The notes under the pieces: model-generated | Database searches by the model: none | What the model was told of the DNA's origin: nothing | Seen by the model: the letters and a program-made list of their open reading frames with translations, nothing else | Source: Micromonospora sp. Llam0 | GTDB lineage: Bacteria > Actinomycetota > Actinomycetes > Mycobacteriales > Micromonosporaceae | DNA length: 64,000 bases | NCBI RefSeq assembly: GCF_003751085.1 | Contig: NZ_RJJY01000001.1 | Location: 5,642,001-5,706,000, forward strand | Direction: 5' to 3' | Shown here: positions 40,997-49,793 of the stretch, piece after piece | Numbering within the stretch: position 1 is the first letter of the stretch | Layout: each line of letters starts with the position of its first letter | Program-made: the position numbers and the translations under genes

Positions 40997-43563
40997 GGCT
41001 GCTCCGCTACCGAGGGGTGGGCAGGTTCGGCTGTGTCGTGGTTAGTGGGTGACGTGGTGGTTGGGCGGTGAGGTGGAGCGTCCTGGCCGGTGCGGGGCGG
41101 GTCCGCTGTCGTGTCCGGGCTGGTGAGGGAATCCGGTCTGCCCGGAGGGTCCGGGGCCGGGCAGGGCTCGGCGGGATCGCTGTCGTCAGGGGGTTGGTGG
41201 TCGCCGCTTGTTCGGCCGGTTCGGCTGGCGGTGACCTGGTGCACTCCGGTCCAGCCGCTGGCGATCTCCCATTGCATGCCGATCGCGTCGAGGGCTGTGA
41301 TCCGGTCGTGCGGCAGGGTGCCCGCGCGTCGCGCGGCACGCTGGGCGTTGATCCACCGGGAGAGGTCGATGCCGCCTTCGCGGTGGCCTCTGCGGGGGTG
41401 TAGGTGCCCTTCGCGCTCATGGAACGTGGTGGCGGTGGCCAGGTTGCGTTGCCAGGTGGCGTCGCGGATCGACCATTGCATGCCGAGGGCTTCCAGGCTG
41501 CGGGTGCGGTCGTCGCTGAGGCGCTCGAGTCGGTGGTCGGTGCGTCGGGCGCCGAGCCAGTCGTAGAGGTTGATGCCGTTGACGATGAGGCCGTTCGGTA
41601 CCTGGATGTGGCCGTGGGTGGTGTGGAACTGCTGTGCGGCGGTGAAGCCCTCCTGGTAGGAGGGGCGTTTCACGGTCCAGTCGATCCCGAGGGCGGTGAG
41701 GGCGGTGACCCTGTCTGGGTCGAGGGTGTTGTTTCGGTGGTAGCCACGTTGTTGCCCTAGCCACTGGGCGAGGTCAAGTCCGTTAACGGGGTGGCCGGTA
41801 GGTGCGTCGAGGTGGCCGTGTTCGGCGTGGAACGCCGTGGCGGCTGCGATGCCGCGCTCCCAGGCTCGCGTCGTGGGTGTCCAGTCGAAGCCGATGTCGT
41901 TCAGGTGCTTGACCCGGTCCTGTGGAAGCCGTCGGGCCTGGTAGTCGGCGCGTTGCCGGGCGACCCAGCGGTCGAGTCGCAGGCCGTGTCGGACGTGTCC
42001 GGCGGGCACTGTCAGGTGTCCGTGGGCGGCGTGGAAGGCCCGCAGGGCGGCGTATCCGACGAGCCACTCCGAGGTGGTCTCCTCCAGCACCCGTACGGTG
42101 AGGTCGCGCAGCAGGTCGTCGGAGGAGTAGCCGTCGGGAAGGCGTACGAGCAGGCGGGGTGGTAGCTCTGCGGCGCCTGTGGACATCTTGGTGCGCTGGG
42201 TGTCGAGGTCGGCGGCGAGGCCGTTGTCGTGTGCGCGCAACGCGCGCAGTACCTGCAGCAGTGCGGTCCATTCGGTCAGGTCCGCGGCGATGTCGTGGGC
42301 TGTCTCGGCCGGGTCGTCGGGTAGCAGGACCGGCAGCAGGATGGTGGCGATGCCGGACCCGGCGGGGTTCCGGCGCAGTGCCCGGCCGACGGCCTGGATG
42401 ACGTCGGACTCTGACTCCTTGGGCGCGGTGAACACGACGGCGTCGACGGCGGGCACATCGACGCCCTCGCCCAGGCAACGCGCGTTGGAGATGACCGTCC
42501 AGCCGTCGTCGGGCGGGTCTGCGAGGTTGGCCAGGTGGAGTTGCCGCTGTGCCATCGTCTGGGTGCCATCGACATGCCCGACCGTGAGGCGTCCTTTGGG
42601 ACGGTCTTCCTCGGGTAGTGCGGCCACGGTGGCCGGCAGGGTTCGGGCGAATTCCTGGGACTGCGCCACCCGTGGGGTGAACACCAGTACCCGGCGAAGA
42701 CCGAACTCGACGGCGGCGCGGACGAGGGCGGTCTGCACCACGGCGGTGCGCAGCGGCGCGGCGCCGGCGCTCACGACGGCGTTGGGGTCGAGGCGACGCA
42801 GCGTCGACAGCACGTCGGCGGAGGTGACGCCGATCGCCACGATGCGGTAGTCGTCGAGCCAGCCATCGGTGATCGCGTTCGCGAAGGGGTAGTTGTAGTG
42901 AACGTGGCCGAAAACGTCGACATCGTCCATTGACAACATGTCCTCACCGCCGCCGCCCGCGCGGCGTCGTGCGCTGAGAACCCGTGGTGTGGCGGTCATG
43001 TACAGCCGCCGCGTCGCCGGCAGGTGGTCGTCGCGGTGCACCAGTGCGACGTGTTTGCCGGGCCAGCCGGCCGTGTGGTGGGCTTCATCGATTACCAGCA
43101 GGCTGGCTGCGGTGTCGGCCGCGTCGAGTCCTTCGCCTACCAGGGCGACGGAGGCATGGGTGACCAGGATCAGCCGCATGCGGCTGCTCGGAGTTCGCCG
43201 TACCCAGTCCGCGATCTCATCCGGCCGGGTAGTGACCGGACAGCGCAGGTCCGCGACGCCCACCGCGGCGTCGGCGACGGTGTCATCGCTACACACCGCG
43301 AGTACCTGCGTGGCCGTACCCGCGGTGGCCCATACCGTCAGGGTCTGCGCGAGCAGAGGCAGCGACGGGCAGGCCACGACCACGAGCCCGGTCGGGCAGA
43401 GCCGCCCGGCCGCGTGCACCGCGACAAGTGACTTGCCGCTACCGCAGGCCGCCCGGAACTGGCCGCGACCACCAGGGGCCAGACCCCGCACGATCGCCTC
43501 GACGGCCTCCTGCTGGTAGTCGCGAAGCGTCGGCAGTTCCTCGGCCGGTCGTGAACCCCTCAT
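40993..43563 (-). CDS. DEAD/DEAH-box helicase with helicase-associated repeats
   Basis: An 856-residue superfamily II helicase. Motif Q/I LRDYQQEAVEAIV with AACGSGKS (residues 41-45), motif II DEAH, motif III MTATPR, and C-terminal motifs in a restriction-type helicase (ISNARCLGEGVDVPAVDAVVF, VIQAVGRALRRN) are visible. At least four helicase-associated domains of about 65 residues follow (each with AFHAxHGHLxVP..GxxLxxW). The tail is Pro/Thr-rich. ATG at 43563 has an AGGGGAGAGG site; a GTG at 43668 would add 35 residues. Such helicases occur in mobile and defence islands. The EEP nuclease gene directly downstream suggests a functional pair. Confidence 0.9.
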   Translation of the reverse strand: MRGSRPAEELPTLRDYQQEAVEAIVRGLAPGGRGQFRAACGSGKSLVAVHAAGRLCPTGLVVVACPSLPLLAQTLTVWATAGTATQVLAVCSDDTVADAAVGVADLRCPVTTRPDEIADWVRRTPSSRMRLILVTHASVALVGEGLDAADTAASLLVIDEAHHTAGWPGKHVALVHRDDHLPATRRLYMTATPRVLSARRRAGGGGEDMLSMDDVDVFGHVHYNYPFANAITDGWLDDYRIVAIGVTSADVLSTLRRLDPNAVVSAGAAPLRTAVVQTALVRAAVEFGLRRVLVFTPRVAQSQEFARTLPATVAALPEEDRPKGRLTVGHVDGTQTMAQRQLHLANLADPPDDGWTVISNARCLGEGVDVPAVDAVVFTAPKESESDVIQAVGRALRRNPAGSGIATILLPVLLPDDPAETAHDIAADLTEWTALLQVLRALRAHDNGLAADLDTQRTKMSTGAAELPPRLLVRLPDGYSSDDLLRDLTVRVLEETTSEWLVGYAALRAFHAAHGHLTVPAGHVRHGLRLDRWVARQRADYQARRLPQDRVKHLNDIGFDWTPTTRAWERGIAAATAFHAEHGHLDAPTGHPVNGLDLAQWLGQQRGYHRNNTLDPDRVTALTALGIDWTVKRPSYQEGFTAAQQFHTTHGHIQVPNGLIVNGINLYDWLGARRTDHRLERLSDDRTRSLEALGMQWSIRDATWQRNLATATTFHEREGHLHPRRGHREGGIDLSRWINAQRAARRAGTLPHDRITALDAIGMQWEIASGWTGVHQVTASRTGRTSGDHQPPDDSDPAEPCPAPDPPGRPDSLTSPDTTADPPRTGQDAPPHRPTTTSPTNHDTAEPAHPSVAEQP

Positions 43564-43804
43564 CTCGGGCCTCTCCCCTGCTGCGACGAGGCGGTGCCCT
43601 GCCAGGGGCGCGAGGACCGGCCAGACAGTCGGCGGTCCGGATGGGGATCCCTCACCGCTCACCGTCACGAGACCAAGCCCTCGCGTGGACAGCGGCTCGA
43701 CGGCCGGCCCAAGCGGATGCCATGGAACAAGGCATCCCAGTGGTGAAGACGGTGTCGTAGGTGGACAAGGGCGGTGTCGATATGGTCATGGCCGTTCCGA
43801 GGGG

Positions 43805-44683
43805 TCAGTGATGCGGCAGTCGGCTGGTGAGGTAGAGCACGGGGGTGGTGAACGTGATGCCGCCCGGGTCGGTGGCCTGGTCGAGGGCGTGGTGCCAGGC
43901 GGTGTTGTACCGGGCTGCGGTGTCAGCGCCCAGGTGGTGGGTGACCTGGTCGATGGGGCTGTCAGCGCCGGGGTGGGGTCGACGGCGCAGGTAGGCGTCG
44001 ACCTGGGCGTGGCTGGTGAGCCGGTCGGTGACGGTGGTCTGGTGCAGGGTGGGTGCGGTGAAACCGGCGCGCAGGACGGCGGTGGTCATCGGCGCGACGT
44101 CGAAGGCCATCATGGGTCCGGCGGTGGGGCTGCTCCGGCTGCGAAGCTCATCGATCGCTTCGATCTCGGCGGCGGTGAGTCCGTCGAGGTGGGCGTCGTG
44201 GTGCCGGCGTGCGTTGATGGGTTCGAAGACCGACAGCATTCCCGCTGGTCGCAGGACGCGGGCGATCTCGCCGAGGGCTGCGGGTAGGTCGGGCAGGTAG
44301 ATCAGGACGCTGCGGGTGACGACGCGGTCGATGGTCGCGGTGGCGATCGGAAGGCGGGACGCGTCGCCGGCCACGGGGTGGATTCGGAAGGCGTTGGTGT
44401 CCAGGTGTGTCAGGGCGGTGGCGGACATGTCGAGCGCGATGACTTGTCCGGTCGGCGCGACCGTCCGCGCGGCCGTGTGGGTGAGCAGGCCGGTGCCGGC
44501 ACCGAGGTCGAGAACGTGGTGGCCGGGGCGCAGCCTTGCCGCGTCCAGTACCCGGTCACGGATCTCGGCGAGCAGGCCGGCGAGGGCAGCCCGGTCCGTG
44601 CTGTCTCGACCCGAGTCCCGATCCCGGGACAACCACTGCCCCGCCTGGTCGGGAGGTGTTGCCCGTGTAGCCTGCTCACCCAT
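43805..44683 (-). CDS. Class I SAM-dependent methyltransferase
   Basis: A 292-residue methyltransferase with motif I HHVLDLGAGTGLLTHTAA and VIALDMSATAL, then VTRSVLIYLPDLPAALGEIARVLRPAGMLSVFEP, typical of the UbiE-like small-molecule class. Substrate unknown. It is followed upstream (44696-45178) by a small unknown gene only 12 nt away, on the same strand, and seems to be the end of the operon of region 3. Confidence 0.82.
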   Translation of the reverse strand: MGEQATRATPPDQAGQWLSRDRDSGRDSTDRAALAGLLAEIRDRVLDAARLRPGHHVLDLGAGTGLLTHTAARTVAPTGQVIALDMSATALTHLDTNAFRIHPVAGDASRLPIATATIDRVVTRSVLIYLPDLPAALGEIARVLRPAGMLSVFEPINARRHHDAHLDGLTAAEIEAIDELRSRSSPTAGPMMAFDVAPMTTAVLRAGFTAPTLHQTTVTDRLTSHAQVDAYLRRRPHPGADSPIDQVTHHLGADTAARYNTAWHHALDQATDPGGITFTTPVLYLTSRLPHH

Positions 44684-44695
44684 GAGAGCCCGCCG

Positions 44696-45178
44696 CTACG
44701 CCGTTGCCGCAGTGAGGCGGAAGGCCGGCCCGACAGCGTTGTTCAGCGACGGGAGAAGCTCGGCGAGCCGGGCGTCCTTCTCCGCATGGTAGATGCGGTC
44801 GATAGTGGCGATCTGCTCATCGGTGAGCAGTTCGTGTCCGTGCCCGCCGTAGGTGAAGAACAGCTCTTCCTCTGCCCGGAACAGCTCGGCGTGACGGTCG
44901 AGAAGCTCCTTACGGCCCACCACCGCCTCGGTATCCAGACGGCCCCGCTTGTGTTCCAGCTCCTCGGTGATCTGGGCGAAGCTCACCCGGATGGCGACCA
45001 GTCGCGCCTGGTACTCGGCGTTGATGTCGATCAGACGGCTGATCTGCTCGGCGGTGAGTCCGATCTCCTCGTGGTGGGACAGCATCCGGGTGAACAGGAC
45101 CTTCGCCGCGATGCTCTCGCAGGCGATATCGATCAGATACCCGGGCCGGGGGAACAGGTTGTGATTGACGCCGCACAT
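44696..45178 (-). CDS. Hypothetical helical protein
   Basis: A 160-residue protein with ATG at 45178 and a GGAGGAG site. Sequences such as LTAEQISRLIDINAEYQARLVAIRVSFAQITEELEHKRG and LLTDEQIATIDRIYHAEKDARLAELL show two LT-x-E-Q-like helix starts, reminiscent of Spy/LTxxQ-type helical proteins, but it has no signal peptide. No firm assignment. It sits between the ABC operon and a methyltransferase and may be co-transcribed with both. Confidence 0.65.
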   Translation of the reverse strand: MCGVNHNLFPRPGYLIDIACESIAAKVLFTRMLSHHEEIGLTAEQISRLIDINAEYQARLVAIRVSFAQITEELEHKRGRLDTEAVVGRKELLDRHAELFRAEEELFFTYGGHGHELLTDEQIATIDRIYHAEKDARLAELLPSLNNAVGPAFRLTAATA

Positions 45179-45183
45179 GATGG

Positions 45184-45549
45184 CTACTCCTCCGAAGTCA
45201 CGTTGAAGTCGGGATGATGTCGGGCACTTTCCGAATCGGACTCCGGCGGCGCACGCGCCACGCCGGGTGATCGAACGCCAGATGTTCGCCGCCACACGGT
45301 CCATGGCGGTCGCCCATCCGCGAGAGGGGCGCGGTGGGAGGCATCCTTCAACGCGACAGCGGACACACGTGCCCTGTGCGCCTCCAGCATGGGAGTCGAA
45401 GACGTCGCGGGTGCGAGGTCGGTCAACGCGGCCGGACCCCTGGTGGCGTTTGCCGATATGTCAGGCCGTGTCACGGTCGTCACGGGTACTCCGCAGGTCG
45501 CCGGATCGGGGTGTGCGGGCACCGGGTTCGGGTGGGAACGCGGTTTCAT
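45184..45549 (-). CDS. Hypothetical ORF coupled to the ABC ATPase
   Basis: A 121-codon frame whose ATG (45547-45549) overlaps the stop of the fused LivG-LivF gene (ATGA). It ends just before the ribosome site of the next gene. The product is rich in Ala/Pro/Ser/Arg with no domain. The neat overlaps support translation, the composition argues against it. Confidence 0.35.
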   Translation of the reverse strand: MKPRSHPNPVPAHPDPATCGVPVTTVTRPDISANATRGPAALTDLAPATSSTPMLEAHRARVSAVALKDASHRAPLADGRPPWTVWRRTSGVRSPGVARAPPESDSESARHHPDFNVTSEE

Positions 45550-47066
45550 GGGCTGGTCCCATCGGTGACGCCGAGCAGGCGGTCGAGGTCGTGCCGGGCG
45601 GTGGGGTCGGTCAAGGCCCCGCTGGGCAGGTCGAGGGTGATCCGCCCGTGGTGCAGGCCGAGGGCACGGTCGGCGATGCCGACTGCGAGGCGGAGGTTCT
45701 GCTCGGCGAGGACGACGGTGACGCCTGCACCGGCGATGCGCCGTAGGGCGGTGGTGAGCTGCGCGATGATGGCGGGTGCCAGTCCTTCGCTGGGTTCGTC
45801 GAGCAGGAGCAGGCGGGGGTTGCCGAGCAGGGCACGGGCGATGGCGAGCATCTGCTGTTCACCTCCGGACAGGTCTGCGGCGTGGTGACGCAGGCGGGCG
45901 CGCAGTGGTGGCAGGAGGGTGAGGATCTCGTCGCGGGTCCACCGGCGGCCGGCCGCCGTGCGGTGGTGTCGGGCGGCGGCTTCGGCCACGGTGAGGTGGT
46001 CGGTGACGGTGAGCGCGCCGAAGAGCCGGCGTCCCTGCGGGACGATCGCCACGCCTGCACGGGCGATGTGGTGCGGTGCGGTGGGCAGCGGGATGCCGGC
46101 GAAGTGAATGTGCCCGGCGGTGGTGGGGATCAGCCCGGCAAGGGCACTGAGCAGAGTGGTCTTGCCTGCGCCGTTGCGGCCGAGGACGGCGGTGACGTCC
46201 CGGTCGGTGATGGTGAGGTCGACGTCGTGCAGGACCTGGGCGTCGTGGTAGCCGGCCCGCAGGCCGCGAACCCGCAGCAGGGCCGGTCGGTCGGCGGGCC
46301 CCGGCTGCCGGGTGTGCGGCCTGATGGCGTCCGTGGTGGCGGGGTTGAGGTAAGCGGCCTGGACCTCAGGGTGGGCGCGAACGGTGTGCGGGGTGCCGGT
46401 GGCGATGTGGTGACCGTGGTGCAGGACGGTGACGGTGCCGGCGATCTGCCAGACGAGGTCGAGGTGGTGGTCGATGAACAGCACCGTGACGGTGTCGGGC
46501 AGCGCGCCGATGGTGGCTGCCAGCCGTTGGATCTCGTCGGGGTCGAGGCCGGCGGAGGGTTCGTCGAGCAGCAGCAGCCGGGGCCGGGCGGCGAGGGCGA
46601 CGGCGAGTTCGAGGCGGCGGCGTAACCCGTAGGGCAGGGCACCGGCCGGGGATGTGGCGTGGGCTGTCAGGCCGGCGGCGGCGAGGGCAGCGTGGACGAG
46701 CGCGGTGGTGTGACCAGGGTGCAGGAACCGTCGCCGGGTGGTGAGGGTGTGGTGGCGGGTGATGGCCAGGGCGACGTTCGCCGCAGCGGTGAGTCGGTCG
46801 AAGACAGCGGGGTGTTGCCAGGTGCGGCCGATACCACGGCGGGCGCGCGACGCGGGACGCGCGCGGGTGACGTCGTGGCCGTCGAACACGATCCGGCCGG
46901 TGGTGGGGCGGGTGCTGCCGGCGATGAGGTGGAACAAGGTGCTTTTGCCGGCGCCGTTGGCGCCGATGACGGCGTGCCGCGCGCCGGTGGGGATCGTGAG
47001 GGTGAGGGGGTGCAGGGCGGTCAGGCCGCCGTAGCGGCGGGAGACCCGGTCGAGGTGCAGGGTCAC
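45546..47066 (-). CDS. Fused LivG-LivF-type ABC transporter ATPase
   Basis: A 506-residue protein with two complete ATP-binding cassettes. The first (residues 1-240) has GANGAGKST and the second (about 265-500) has GRNGAGKTT, LSGGEQQ and LLLDEPSEGL. The first cassette is LivG-like (HEES branched-chain amino-acid type, with IGRTWQHPAVFD); its signature helix PYGLRRRLEL replaces LSGGQ, as usual for LivG. The second is LivF-like. In most bacteria these are separate genes. It is coupled to livM by GTGA. A complete heteromeric pair in one chain should energise the importer. Confidence 0.9.
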   Translation of the reverse strand: MTLHLDRVSRRYGGLTALHPLTLTIPTGARHAVIGANGAGKSTLFHLIAGSTRPTTGRIVFDGHDVTRARPASRARRGIGRTWQHPAVFDRLTAAANVALAITRHHTLTTRRRFLHPGHTTALVHAALAAAGLTAHATSPAGALPYGLRRRLELAVALAARPRLLLLDEPSAGLDPDEIQRLAATIGALPDTVTVLFIDHHLDLVWQIAGTVTVLHHGHHIATGTPHTVRAHPEVQAAYLNPATTDAIRPHTRQPGPADRPALLRVRGLRAGYHDAQVLHDVDLTITDRDVTAVLGRNGAGKTTLLSALAGLIPTTAGHIHFAGIPLPTAPHHIARAGVAIVPQGRRLFGALTVTDHLTVAEAAARHHRTAAGRRWTRDEILTLLPPLRARLRHHAADLSGGEQQMLAIARALLGNPRLLLLDEPSEGLAPAIIAQLTTALRRIAGAGVTVVLAEQNLRLAVGIADRALGLHHGRITLDLPSGALTDPTARHDLDRLLGVTDGTSP

Positions 47067-48061
47067 GGCAGCCTCCCCAGTCTGGTGCGGACGCGGGCGG
47101 CGGCGGGTCGGGCGTAGGCCACGGCGAGGAACAGCAGTCCGAGCAGGGCGAGGCTGTGCCCGCCGGTGGCTTGACCGGCGAGGTCCCGGACGGCGACGAC
47201 CGTCACCGCGCCGATGACGGCGCCGCTGATGGTGCCGGCGCCGATCGCGGCGGCGAGCAGGACGAGGGCGGCGGTCTCGAAGCCGAGGTCGGCTGGGGAG
47301 ACGTAGCGGTTGACGGTGATCAGGAGCGCGCCGGCGGCTCCGGCGAGGGCACCGGCGGCGGTGTATCCGGCGGCGAGTCCGACGGTGACGTGGTGGCCGA
47401 GGGCGGCCATGCGGGGTTCGTGGTCGGCGCAGCCACGCAGCACGAGACCCAGGCGGGACCGCGCCAGCAGCACGGCTGCCGTGGTGGCGAGCAGGAAGAC
47501 CGCGAGGGTGTACCAGTAGACGGGCGCGGCGCCGGTCAGTGGGGGGCCGGCGGGCCAGGCGGTGACCGGTGGGGTGTGCAGGCCGTCGTCGCCGCCGGTT
47601 ACCGGTTTCCACTGGGCGGCGACGGTCGCGGTCAGGGCCTGGATCGCGAAGGTGGTCATGAGGAACGTGGTGCCGCGGGTCCGCAGCACCAGCGGCGCGG
47701 TCACCGCCGCCGCGACGGCCCCGGTCGTGGTCGCGGCGGCGAGCAGGACAGGCCCGTCGGTGACGCCGGCGCCGGCGAGCAGGGCGGCGGTGTAGGCGCC
47801 GACGCCGAGGTAGGCGGGCTGCCCGAAGGCGGGCAGCCCGGCGACGCCGACGAGCAGCTGGGTGGAGACCGCCAGGACCGCGAAGACCAGGGCGGTCGCG
47901 GCGACCGTGACGGTGTACGCGTCGGCGATCAGCGGAAGCCCCGCCGCGACGACAACGGCGGCGGCACCGGCGGCGCGGACGATGACGGTACGGGCGGCGG
48001 TGCCCTCCGGCGGGGCCGGCACCATGCTGGTGGTCGCCGACACGCTGGTAGTGGTGGTCAT
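47063..48061 (-). CDS. LivM-type ABC permease
   Basis: A 332-residue membrane protein with about nine hydrophobic segments and the LivM pattern GLPAFGQPAYLGVGAYTAALL. It also has RTRGTTFLMTTFAIQALT and a C-terminal LLFLAVAYARP. It should form the channel with the LivH-like partner for branched-chain amino acids or related solutes (for example urea or amides; the true solute cannot be read). Overlaps both neighbours. Confidence 0.88.
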   Translation of the reverse strand: MTTTTSVSATTSMVPAPPEGTAARTVIVRAAGAAAVVVAAGLPLIADAYTVTVAATALVFAVLAVSTQLLVGVAGLPAFGQPAYLGVGAYTAALLAGAGVTDGPVLLAAATTTGAVAAAVTAPLVLRTRGTTFLMTTFAIQALTATVAAQWKPVTGGDDGLHTPPVTAWPAGPPLTGAAPVYWYTLAVFLLATTAAVLLARSRLGLVLRGCADHEPRMAALGHHVTVGLAAGYTAAGALAGAAGALLITVNRYVSPADLGFETAALVLLAAAIGAGTISGAVIGAVTVVAVRDLAGQATGGHSLALLGLLFLAVAYARPAAARVRTRLGRLP

Positions 48062-48927
48062 GTTGGGGTCACCGCCGTCGGGCCGGTGGTGCGGCTGCGG
48101 ACGACCAGGACGGTGAGTAGGGCGCCGAACAGGGCGAACGGCGCCAGCGTCGGGGCGGCGAGCACGCCGACGGTTTGGACCTGGCCGACGAGCAGGGCGG
48201 CGGCGAGGGTGCCGGGCACCGAACCGGTGGTGCCGCCGAGGACGACCACGATCAGGGACAGGATGAGCACGGTGGTGTCCACTCCGGGTGCGGGGCCGAG
48301 CAGCGGTGCGCCGAGGACGCCGGCGGTGACGGCGAGCGCACCGCCGACGGCGAACGCCGTGGCGCGTAGCCGGCGGACGTTGACGCCGGTCGCGGCGGCC
48401 ATGCCCGGGTCGGCGACGGTGGCGCGCAGCAGCAGTCCGGCGGTGCTGTGTCGCAGGGTCAGATGCAGGCCGACGGCGATCGCGGCGGCGACGCCGATGA
48501 ACACCAGCCGGTAGACGGGGTAGCCGTGGCCGAACAGGTCGACCCGCCCCGCGAGTACGGCGGGCGGGTCGGCCGGCAGCGGGGCCGGCCCGAACACCGA
48601 CCGGAAGGCGTCGGCGGCCAGGAACGCCATCCCGATGGTGACCAGCGCCTGGTCGAGATGCCCGGTCAGCGGGCGTAGCGCGGCGGCCAGGCCGCCGCCC
48701 GCGGCGGCGCCGACGACGACGGCGACGGCCACCGCCGTGGCGAGGCCGAGCAGGCTGCCGCCGGTGAGTAGCCAGGCCAGGTAGGCGCCGGCCAGGTAGA
48801 GGGTGCCGTGGGCCAGGGTCAGCACGTCCATGACGCCGAAGATCAACGCCAGGCCGGCGGCCACCACGAACAGCAGCAGCCCGTACGCGATCCCGTCGAT
48901 CGCCGTCGCCGCGTACATCTGTCCCAC
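48058..48927 (-). CDS. LivH-type ABC permease
   Basis: A 289-residue permease. The N-terminus has GIAYGLLLFVVAAGLALIFGVMDVLTLAHGTLYLAGAYLAW, the LivH hallmark, then LVTIGMAFLAADAFRSVFG and VLGGTTGSVPGTLAAALLVG. GTG start at 48927 with a GGGAGGG site. It is encoded just after a methyltransferase and a substrate-binding lipoprotein gene, so the full importer is present in one operon. Confidence 0.9.
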   Translation of the reverse strand: MGQMYAATAIDGIAYGLLLFVVAAGLALIFGVMDVLTLAHGTLYLAGAYLAWLLTGGSLLGLATAVAVAVVVGAAAGGGLAAALRPLTGHLDQALVTIGMAFLAADAFRSVFGPAPLPADPPAVLAGRVDLFGHGYPVYRLVFIGVAAAIAVGLHLTLRHSTAGLLLRATVADPGMAAATGVNVRRLRATAFAVGGALAVTAGVLGAPLLGPAPGVDTTVLILSLIVVVLGGTTGSVPGTLAAALLVGQVQTVGVLAAPTLAPFALFGALLTVLVVRSRTTGPTAVTPT

Positions 48928-48960
48928 GACACCCTCCCCTTTTCTTCTCGCGGTCCTTGG

Positions 48961-49779
48961 TCAGTTGTCGGCGCGGCGGCCGACAGCGGTGACCATCGGG
49001 TAGGACCAGGCGAGGGTGTGTGGGTCGCTCATGCCCTCACGCAGGATGTCCAGCTGCGCCCGTGTCACCCCGGCCCTGTACAGCGCGTCCTGCATCTGGC
49101 GGCTGTTGCTGGCGTGCAACAGGCAGCCGGCGGTGCCGCCGTCCCAGGTCTCGGTGTGGAGCCTGGCGCGCACATCGGTGAGTCCGGCGCGGCGCATCGC
49201 CAGCGGCAGCTCCCGGGCCCAGCCCGCGTCGGCGCCGTTGGCGGTGGCGATACCGACCAGCGCCTGCTGGAAGGCGAGGAACGCCTCGGCGAGCCCGGGT
49301 GGGCCGTCGCAGAACATCTCGTCGAGTCGGGTGCAGTCCCAGTCGGAGATCACCAGGACACCACTGGGAGCCAGGGCCGCCACGGCGCGGCGCAGCAGCT
49401 GCCGCCGTTGCGGCAGGTGCATGAACAGCAGCCGGGCGTGGACCAGGTCGTAGACGCCGTCGCCGAGGTCGATGGTGGTGACGTCGGCGGCGCGCACCTC
49501 GACGAGGTCGTGGCTGCGGATGTGCCGGGGGTCGGCGTCGATGGCGACGACCCGGCCGGTGGGGCTGACCTGTTCGGCCAGCCATGCGGTGACGGTGCCG
49601 GCTCCGGCGCCGAGGTCCAGGCACCGCCACCCGGTCGTGACTCCCTCCTGGATCAGCACGTCGGCGGTGTGCTCGTCCAGGATCTCGGCGAGCAGCCGCA
49701 CCTGCTGGGCGGCCTCGCGGGTGGCGTTGTCGAAGGTGTACCGGCCGACGCTGGTGTCGGCCGACGATGATGCGGTCAC
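48961..49779 (-). CDS. Class I SAM-dependent methyltransferase
   Basis: A 272-residue methyltransferase: WRCLDLGAGAGTVTAWLAEQV (motif I), VVAIDADPRHI (motif II) and YDLVHARLLFMHLP (motif IV region). It resembles the ubiquinone/menaquinone or small-molecule class, substrate unknown. It is inserted between the substrate-binding protein and permease genes, 14 nt from the former, which is unusual for a transporter operon and may imply modification of the imported solute. Confidence 0.82.
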   Translation of the reverse strand: MTASSSADTSVGRYTFDNATREAAQQVRLLAEILDEHTADVLIQEGVTTGWRCLDLGAGAGTVTAWLAEQVSPTGRVVAIDADPRHIRSHDLVEVRAADVTTIDLGDGVYDLVHARLLFMHLPQRRQLLRRAVAALAPSGVLVISDWDCTRLDEMFCDGPPGLAEAFLAFQQALVGIATANGADAGWARELPLAMRRAGLTDVRARLHTETWDGGTAGCLLHASNSRQMQDALYRAGVTRAQLDILREGMSDPHTLAWSYPMVTAVGRRADN

Positions 49780-49793
49780 GGTCAGCTCCGGTT

